A DNA stretch of 55,191 nucleotides, taken from NCBI GenBank assembly GCA_016303065.1, contig JAEDMJ010000009.1, forward strand, positions 1-55,191, given 5' to 3'. A program made the position numbers and the translations under genes. Below are positions 50,961 through 55,191 of this stretch, piece by piece; position 1 is the first letter of the stretch; every line of letters starts with the position of its first letter. Source of the DNA: Clostridiales bacterium (GTDB taxonomy: Bacteria; Bacillota; Clostridia; Oscillospirales; QAMX01). Below the pieces are notes generated by a model, which was given only the letters and a program-made list of their open reading frames with translations, had not been told where the DNA came from and did no database searches.

Positions 50961-52554
50961 CGTTAAAAAAGTAAAAAGAGACTGTTTTTCGGCAATGGCA
51001 CCTGCGTGGATCGTCAGTACGCTTGAAACAGCGCTGACCGGCGTGCTCTCCGTTTGGATAACAACGCTTGTCGCCGGATTTACCGATGCGATTCTCGGGC
51101 TGAACAAAGACGCGCTTATAGCGGGCGCATGGAAAATTGTGCTCGGTGTTTGCATCTCCGTAGTAATTTTCCCGATCATGAGTTATATCTGCAATATGCT
51201 TACAATAAAGCGGGCTTTATGCCATGATCGAAAGGTAATGGGGCGGTTTTTGCAGAAAAAATTCAACGAGGCCATGAAAATGGGCGTGGGCGAAGCCCAG
51301 GCGCGTCTGGAGGATGACCCAAACAGTTATAGACTCGAATGGATGGAGATGATGACCCAGGTCGTTTCTCTTCCCATCGTTTGCTTTTATCTGCTGTATA
51401 AATCTCTTGGCCTTAATTGGCAGTACACATTGATCACAATAGCAATTTCGGCGGTAAGATTATTCATTCCTGTTGCCGTTAAGAAATTAAATGCAAAGTA
51501 TGATAAGGAAACGCGGGAATATGCAACAGGGCTCCGCAAATGTGAGATGGACATAACATCCAGGCCGCACTGCACCGTCATGCTTGGGATCGAGGGCGGA
51601 ATGCTGAAAAGGATAGATGAAAAATTTCGCAGCTACTATAACCGTACCGGCAGGAAAAGTACGGTTATGGCATCGGTCACATCGTTTTTTTCATCTGCAA
51701 TTGATTCGCTCTCAGGCGTTGTTATCATCATAGTTGGGGCAGTATTTGTCTCACGAAATTCCGCGTCTCCCGGAACTATTGCGGCAATGCTCGGTTTTTC
51801 CACGATATACAACAGCATTATCAGCTCCGTTATCTATATAATAAAAGAACGGCCAATAATTAAGAATCTGGTTGACAGAATGAATGTGATTTATGATAAT
51901 GCGGAGGAACCCGGCGGGCGGACGATTGAAAAAATTGACAGCTTTTCGGCGGCGGGCTTATCGTGTAAATACGGAGATACCCCCGTTTTTGAGCCGCTTG
52001 ATTTTTCTGTTAAGAGTGGCGAAAAAGTTGCGGTGTGCGGCGAAAACGGAAGCGGTAAATCCACTCTGCTGCGCATACTCTGCGGACTGAATTCCGACTA
52101 CACAGGCAGTATTGCGGTCAATGGGACTGAAATATCTTCGGTTTTCCCTGACAGCCTGCGGAGCCAGGTTTCTCTGGCAACGCAGGAACCGTTTCTTTTT
52201 CCCGGAACCGTTCTTGAAAACCTTACTTTCGGAGGTTTGGCCTCCGAAGAAGAGGCAATGCGGGTTTTGAACGACATGGGTATTGCCTGCTTATCTGACC
52301 GGGACGTCTCGGTAAAGCAAGACAGCCTTTCGGTTGGTGAAAAACAGAGAATTTCACTTTCAAGAGCAATTCTCAAGAAAGCCAGTGTTATATTATTGGA
52401 TGAACCGAGCAATAATCTGGACGAAAACAGCATACAAAAGCTGAAGGAATTTATCGGTTCATCAAGCCAAACCGTGGTTTATATTTCTCATACCGATTCG
52501 CTGACGAAACTTGCTTCACAAGTCATAACGGTAAAAAAAGCTGAACGTCAATAG
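50950..52554 (+). CDS. ABC exporter half-transporter 2
   Basis: This 534-residue half-transporter has the same layout as the gene before it. Membrane helices are followed by Walker A CGENGSGKST, Q-loop ATQEPFL, a degenerate signature LSVGEKQR (Val for Gly), Walker B VILLDEPSNNLD and H-loop VYISHTD. The altered signature suggests one non-standard ATP site, typical of heterodimeric exporters. The start is TTG at 50950 inside the end of the first gene, with GGGGGA ahead. No peptidase domain is present, so the leader protease must be encoded elsewhere. Confidence 0.9.
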   Translation: MKNSVKKVKRDCFSAMAPAWIVSTLETALTGVLSVWITTLVAGFTDAILGLNKDALIAGAWKIVLGVCISVVIFPIMSYICNMLTIKRALCHDRKVMGRFLQKKFNEAMKMGVGEAQARLEDDPNSYRLEWMEMMTQVVSLPIVCFYLLYKSLGLNWQYTLITIAISAVRLFIPVAVKKLNAKYDKETREYATGLRKCEMDITSRPHCTVMLGIEGGMLKRIDEKFRSYYNRTGRKSTVMASVTSFFSSAIDSLSGVVIIIVGAVFVSRNSASPGTIAAMLGFSTIYNSIISSVIYIIKERPIIKNLVDRMNVIYDNAEEPGGRTIEKIDSFSAAGLSCKYGDTPVFEPLDFSVKSGEKVAVCGENGSGKSTLLRILCGLNSDYTGSIAVNGTEISSVFPDSLRSQVSLATQEPFLFPGTVLENLTFGGLASEEEAMRVLNDMGIACLSDRDVSVKQDSLSVGEKQRISLSRAILKKASVILLDEPSNNLDENSIQKLKEFIGSSSQTVVYISHTDSLTKLASQVITVKKAERQ

Positions 52555-52573
52555 ATTTTTAACTCACTTTATG

Positions 52574-52675
52574 CTCGGAAAAGACGCCGGAATTGTGGTT
52601 ATGAGCGGTGATTTGGGGGGATATCGCCGGACGGATAAGCCTTGTTTTGATCGGCGGAAAGCGGATCTGAAATCA
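52574..52675 (+). repeat. Right copy of the island-flanking repeat (amidohydrolase 3' remnant)
   Basis: This copy of the amidohydrolase 3' end begins 19 bp after the second ABC gene. It carries five substitutions and one extra G (52612-52620 run), which shifts the frame, so it is a decayed pseudogene fragment. The last 44 bp (52632-52675) are identical to 44285-44328. Only the tail is present, so it marks the right edge of the insertion. Confidence 0.9.
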
Positions 52676-52683
52676 TAAAGCCA

Positions 52684-52722
52684 AAACAGGGAAACGTTTT
52701 TCAGCGTTTCCCTGTTTTTTTG
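52684..52722. terminator. Terminator at the right end of the island
   Basis: ACAGGGAAACG (52686-52696) pairs with CGTTTCCCTGT (52705-52715), followed by T6. It ends the ABC operon and also faces the converging mutarotase gene. Its position relative to the repeat matches that of the terminator after the left copy, so it may be a diverged duplicate. Confidence 0.85.
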
Positions 52723-52800
52723 TCTGCGGGGCTTTGATTTTTGAAAAAACACGGTATCCGGCAGTATGCGTACGTATACCGTTGGCGGGAGCGGAGAAAA

Positions 52801-53676
52801 TCAGAGGATCCTGAGCGAATAGCCCAGTGATTTTTCTTCGCCGGGGGCGGCGGTTATGACATAGGGCTTTTCGGAAAATTCTCCGGATTCAAAAGTCATT
52901 GCGGGAAGTCCGTGCCAGGGCTCAAGGCAGATGAAGGGCGCTTTCTTTCCGGGAGGAGTCCAGACGCCGAGAACCGGGAATCCTGAAAAATCCATCTCAA
53001 CCGCGCGGCCGGAGGGGGCGGCAAGGCGCACGCTGTGGGAGCGCATATTTCCGATGATGAGAGCGTCGCCGTCAAAGAGCGGGTAATTGAGGTCGATCCG
53101 GTCCGTTCCCCGGAGAACGTCGGTGCGGACAAAGTCGTCGCGCACAAAGAGGTTTTCGTCGCCGTACCAAACGGTCGCGTTTTCCTCCGAGTCAAAGATG
53201 AGGGCGCAGCCGTCGACGCTGCGGGCGCCGAGGGCGGGGAGATTTATTCCCGTGTGGCCGCCGACGGTGAATACAAGGGGCTTTTCATCCGTGTTTTTGA
53301 CGGAATACTTCGTGGAAAATCCGCCGGGAAAAACTTTGTGGGTAATTGTTAGAACAAAATCAAAGGGGAAGGCCTTTTTTGTATCTTCGTTTGCGCCCAG
53401 GGACAGGGAGACGCTGTCGGGGCTTATTTCGGTAAGGCAAAATTCCGCGCCGCGGGCAAAGCCGTGCTTTGACATTTCGTGTTTGACGCCGCCAAAAGCG
53501 ACTTCGCCGTTTTTCATCCGGCCGATGACCGGGAAAAGGTTGGGATTGTGTCCGCTCCAGAAAGCGGGATCTCCGGTCCAGATATATTCGCTTTTTCCGT
53601 CGGAAAACGACGTGAGCTCTGCTCCGCGGGTGTTTACCGCGGCGGTAAAACCGCCGGAAGAGATTTTGTATTCCAT
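52801..53676 (-). CDS. Aldose 1-epimerase-like (galactose mutarotase fold) protein
   Basis: This 291-residue protein belongs to the galactose mutarotase superfamily, LacX/aldose 1-epimerase type. It has the N-terminal RGAELTSFSDGKSEYIWTGDPAFWSGHNPNLFPVIGRMKNG, KHGFARGAEF, a central SLGANEDTKKAFPFDFVLTITHKV, VGGHTGINLP, and a C-terminal CLEPWHGLP. It interconverts sugar anomers; the exact sugar cannot be read. The start is ATG 53676 after AAGGAG; an upstream frame to 53721 overlaps the GH5 gene. It is 8 bp downstream of the GH5-type gene and likely co-transcribed. Confidence 0.87.
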   Translation of the reverse strand: MEYKISSGGFTAAVNTRGAELTSFSDGKSEYIWTGDPAFWSGHNPNLFPVIGRMKNGEVAFGGVKHEMSKHGFARGAEFCLTEISPDSVSLSLGANEDTKKAFPFDFVLTITHKVFPGGFSTKYSVKNTDEKPLVFTVGGHTGINLPALGARSVDGCALIFDSEENATVWYGDENLFVRDDFVRTDVLRGTDRIDLNYPLFDGDALIIGNMRSHSVRLAAPSGRAVEMDFSGFPVLGVWTPPGKKAPFICLEPWHGLPAMTFESGEFSEKPYVITAAPGEEKSLGYSLRIL

Positions 53677-53683
53677 AATTTTT

Positions 53684-54775
53684 TTACGCTCCTTTTTTAT
53701 CGAATTTCTTGTCTGCCGCATCGCACAGACGCTTTATCAGCTCGGTTTCCACGGGGTCATACGGGCGGAGATTGGGCCGGAGAAGGTCGTGCTGCCACTT
53801 GGTAAAGTCAAGGCTGCCTCCCTCTCCGCGGTCGTATTGCTCCCAGAGCATATTCCACGGCTCGTAGGTCTGGTATTTTCCGGCTACGAGCCCCCAGTTA
53901 TAGCAGGCGATTCTTTTTGAGTAAAAGAGCGGAAAGATACTCTGCACGCTCTGGCCCGTGATCCGCAAAAGCCACTCGCTGCAGATAAGGGGTCTGCCGT
54001 AATCCTCTAAAATGTCGAGGAGGAGGACGGTTTCCGGAAGCCTTTCGTAGCAATGGAAGCTGATGACGTCGGAAAGCTCCGCCGCGCACCTTTCGATTTC
54101 AGGCATTTTTCCGGCGATGGCCGAATTAGACTGCCAAATGCCGGCCGTAAGCGGCTGGCAGGGATTGGCCGCGCGGGCAATCTCGAAAAAATGCTCCATA
54201 TATCGGAGGCTTTTGCTGCCGCGCCTGCTGTTTCCGGGTTCATTAAAGATGTCCCAGATACAAACGCGCTCGTCATGCGCATATTTCGTGACGATTTCGC
54301 GTATCATCTCACAAAAGCGTTCGTTTTTGTCCGGATCGTCAAGAATACTGTATCCGGAGCCGTCAAGTTTTCCGTGGGGGGAGCTGCGTCGGCCGCCGTG
54401 CCAGCCGGGTTCTACGGTTTGTTCGCCCAGCTCAGGCTCCCTGTAAGCGTCCTTCGGAACCGCACAGTCGTTCCCGAAGCATATCATGGAGCTTATGCCG
54501 TGACTGTAAGCCGCAGAGAGATAGCGGTCAAAGTTCCGCATGAAAACGTCGTGTTCCCTGTCCCAGACCTCAAACTGGAGTATCAAACGCACGCTGTTAA
54601 ACCCTAAATCCGCAGCAGCCTTAAATTCTCTGCCGGCGGTTATAAGGCGCTTCTCAAAGCCGTAGCTTTGCCATTGATCGACGCGGTTTGCACAGTCGCT
54701 TCCCATAAAGTTGCAGCCGCGGATCCATGGGCGGGAGTTGTACCATTCCCAGGCTTTTTCCCTGCTCCAGACCAT
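53684..54775 (-). CDS. Glycoside hydrolase family 5-like (cellulase-fold) protein
   Basis: This 363-residue enzyme has the GH5 TIM-barrel signature. IRGCNFMGSDCANRVDQW opens the N-terminus, followed by LGFNSVRLILQF. The acid/base is in IWDIFNEPGNS (Glu about residue 178) and the nucleophile in LICSEWLLR (Glu about residue 268). HCYERLPETV fits the loop between. No signal peptide is visible, so the enzyme is probably intracellular. Substrate (beta-mannan or beta-glucan type) is not assigned. GAGGG precedes the ATG. Confidence 0.85.
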   Translation of the reverse strand: MVWSREKAWEWYNSRPWIRGCNFMGSDCANRVDQWQSYGFEKRLITAGREFKAAADLGFNSVRLILQFEVWDREHDVFMRNFDRYLSAAYSHGISSMICFGNDCAVPKDAYREPELGEQTVEPGWHGGRRSSPHGKLDGSGYSILDDPDKNERFCEMIREIVTKYAHDERVCIWDIFNEPGNSRRGSKSLRYMEHFFEIARAANPCQPLTAGIWQSNSAIAGKMPEIERCAAELSDVISFHCYERLPETVLLLDILEDYGRPLICSEWLLRITGQSVQSIFPLFYSKRIACYNWGLVAGKYQTYEPWNMLWEQYDRGEGGSLDFTKWQHDLLRPNLRPYDPVETELIKRLCDAADKKFDKKGA

Positions 54776-54832
54776 TTTACATCCCTCGGTTTCGGTTATA
54801 TATTACTGCGGGGCAGCTTTTTTTGCAGAAAT

Positions 54833-54861
54833 ATTATATCAGATAAGCGCCCGGCAATCAA
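54833..54861 (-). promoter_or_regulatory. SigA-type promoter of GH5-mutarotase unit
   Basis: On the minus strand TTGATT (54856-54861) and TATAAT (54833-54838) have 17-bp spacing. It lies 58 bp upstream of the ATG at 54775. The rest of the gap up to the terminator at 55040 shows nothing further. Confidence 0.65.
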
Positions 54862-55037
54862 CCGTATTTGTATGGGAATGTCAGAAAAAAGCCCTGCAAA
54901 GCCGCTTTTGTCAGGGCGCGTTTGCTTTGTTCGCAGAGGAAGGGGGAAAACGATGCGCACGGATGCCCGCCGGGCTTTTTTGCCGGGGACCGGGGGATAT
55001 TGCGCCGGTGAAAGAACTCAAAACGGATGCAGAAAAA

Positions 55038-55074
55038 ATATTCTCCGGGACAGGGCCTGTCCCGGAGAATAATA
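55038..55074. terminator. Terminator of the downstream minus-strand gene
   Basis: TATTCTCCGGGACAGG (55039-55054) pairs with CCTGTCCCGGAGAATA (55057-55072) across a 2-nt centre, flanked by A-rich sequence that reads as T-rich on the minus strand. It sits 20 bp after the stop of the partial gene. Confidence 0.85.
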
Positions 55075-55093
55075 TTGTTTTTTGGAAAATATC

Positions 55094-55191
55094 TTACTTT
55101 GCGATGACTTTCTTGAGGCGGACGAATCTCGGAAGCCCGTCTTCCTTGACCATGCCGGTCTCGCCCTGGATGAGCGGCAGGCAGTAGTCGA
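55094..55191 (-). CDS. Probable phosphofructokinase, C-terminal end (partial)
   Basis: The minus-strand frame is open at the window edge and stops at TAA (55094-55096). The last 31 residues include LPLIQGETGM and end DGLPRFVRLKKVIAK. This looks like the C-terminus of a 6-phosphofructokinase, perhaps the pyrophosphate-dependent type (LPLIQGE followed by DGLPxYVRLKN). Only this tail is visible, so the call is tentative. The terminator at 55038 belongs to it. Confidence 0.45.
   Translation of the reverse strand, partial: DYCLPLIQGETGMVKEDGLPRFVRLKKVIAK

Larger units (their letters stand above)
44329..52631. other. Peptide-biosynthesis island flanked by direct repeats
   Basis: An 8.3-kb segment sits between the two copies of the amidohydrolase 3' end. 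It holds one apparent operon, all on the plus strand: UPF0489, precursor peptide, acyl carrier protein, two radical SAM genes and two ABC exporter genes. The left part (to about 49382) is markedly AT-rich with A/T-ending codons, unlike the flanks. The right part (ABC genes) is intermediate. No integrase, transposase or terminal inverted repeat is visible, so it looks like an immobilised or passively transferred segment. The boundaries are set by the repeats and are accurate to a few dozen bases. Confidence 0.75.

Noticed and set aside
44329..52631. Island as an intact transposon or integrative element
   Set aside because: No integrase, transposase, terminal inverted repeats or relaxase are present; only the direct repeats support mobility.
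1..55191. tRNA, rRNA, CRISPR arrays and T-box or other riboswitch leaders
   Set aside because: I looked for the usual conserved stretches in the intergenic regions and found none; small ncRNAs without motifs could have been missed.

Overview
The window is a chromosomal segment of an endospore-forming, probably gut-dwelling, anaerobic clostridium (Clostridia). The evidence is the sporulation and germination genes (CotF-like coat proteins, SpoIIP, the GPR protease, a GerA-type receptor operon), the housekeeping gene order (DUF1934-argS, murD / ddl-murI), and several glycan-degrading enzymes. Most of it is visibly GC-rich; one block (about 44.4-49.4 kb) is strikingly AT-rich.

Layout. 0-5 kb: the end of leuS, rpsU with its own consensus promoter and terminator, a family-4 uracil-DNA glycosylase, metG-tatD, and an Eis-like acetyltransferase. 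5.3-14 kb is a sporulation block: two small coat proteins, a DUF4349 lipoprotein, a DivIVA-like coiled-coil protein, gpr-spoIIP, and a ger operon in the order A-C-small membrane protein-B. 14-21.3 kb: murD, ddl-murI (peptidoglycan), DUF1934-argS, a homocysteine methyltransferase, and secG. 21.4-31.9 kb is mixed: a DUF4838 protein, a DUF1906 protein, a lipoprotein behind a LexA-like box, two membrane proteins, an Lrp regulator with an aminotransferase, ispE, a SIS-domain protein and a sialidase-like protein. 31.9-44.3 kb: a GH2 beta-mannosidase-like enzyme, a TetM-like GTPase divergent from a small alarmone synthetase, tagaturonate epimerase, an alpha/beta hydrolase, a PlsC-like acyltransferase, citramalate synthase, a HAD phosphatase and an amidohydrolase. 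52.8-55.2 kb: a mutarotase-like protein, a GH5-type hydrolase, and the end of a probable phosphofructokinase.

The standout is a roughly 8.3-kb inserted island (about 44.33-52.63 kb). It holds one apparent operon: a UPF0489/arginase-like enzyme, a 34-residue peptide gene with a Cys-rich C-terminus, a stand-alone acyl carrier protein, two different radical SAM/SPASM enzymes each with an N-terminal recognition-like region, and two half-size ABC exporters. I read it as a biosynthetic cluster for a ribosomally made, modified peptide (RiPP). The likely core CSSRRTKCSGDGCC offers four Cys for radical SAM chemistry and two adjacent Arg plus a Lys. An OspR-type peptide arginase could turn the Arg into ornithine. 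Combining arginase, two radical SAM enzymes and a lone ACP around so small a precursor does not match any RiPP class I can name.

The island is flanked by an imperfect direct repeat of about 100 bp (44 bp of it perfect). The repeat is the 3' end of the amidohydrolase gene: the left copy is the intact gene end and the right copy is a frameshifted remnant. Base composition jumps exactly at the ATGA junction between the second radical SAM gene and the first ABC gene, so the operon looks assembled from two sources. All functional assignments come from reading motifs; no database search was run.
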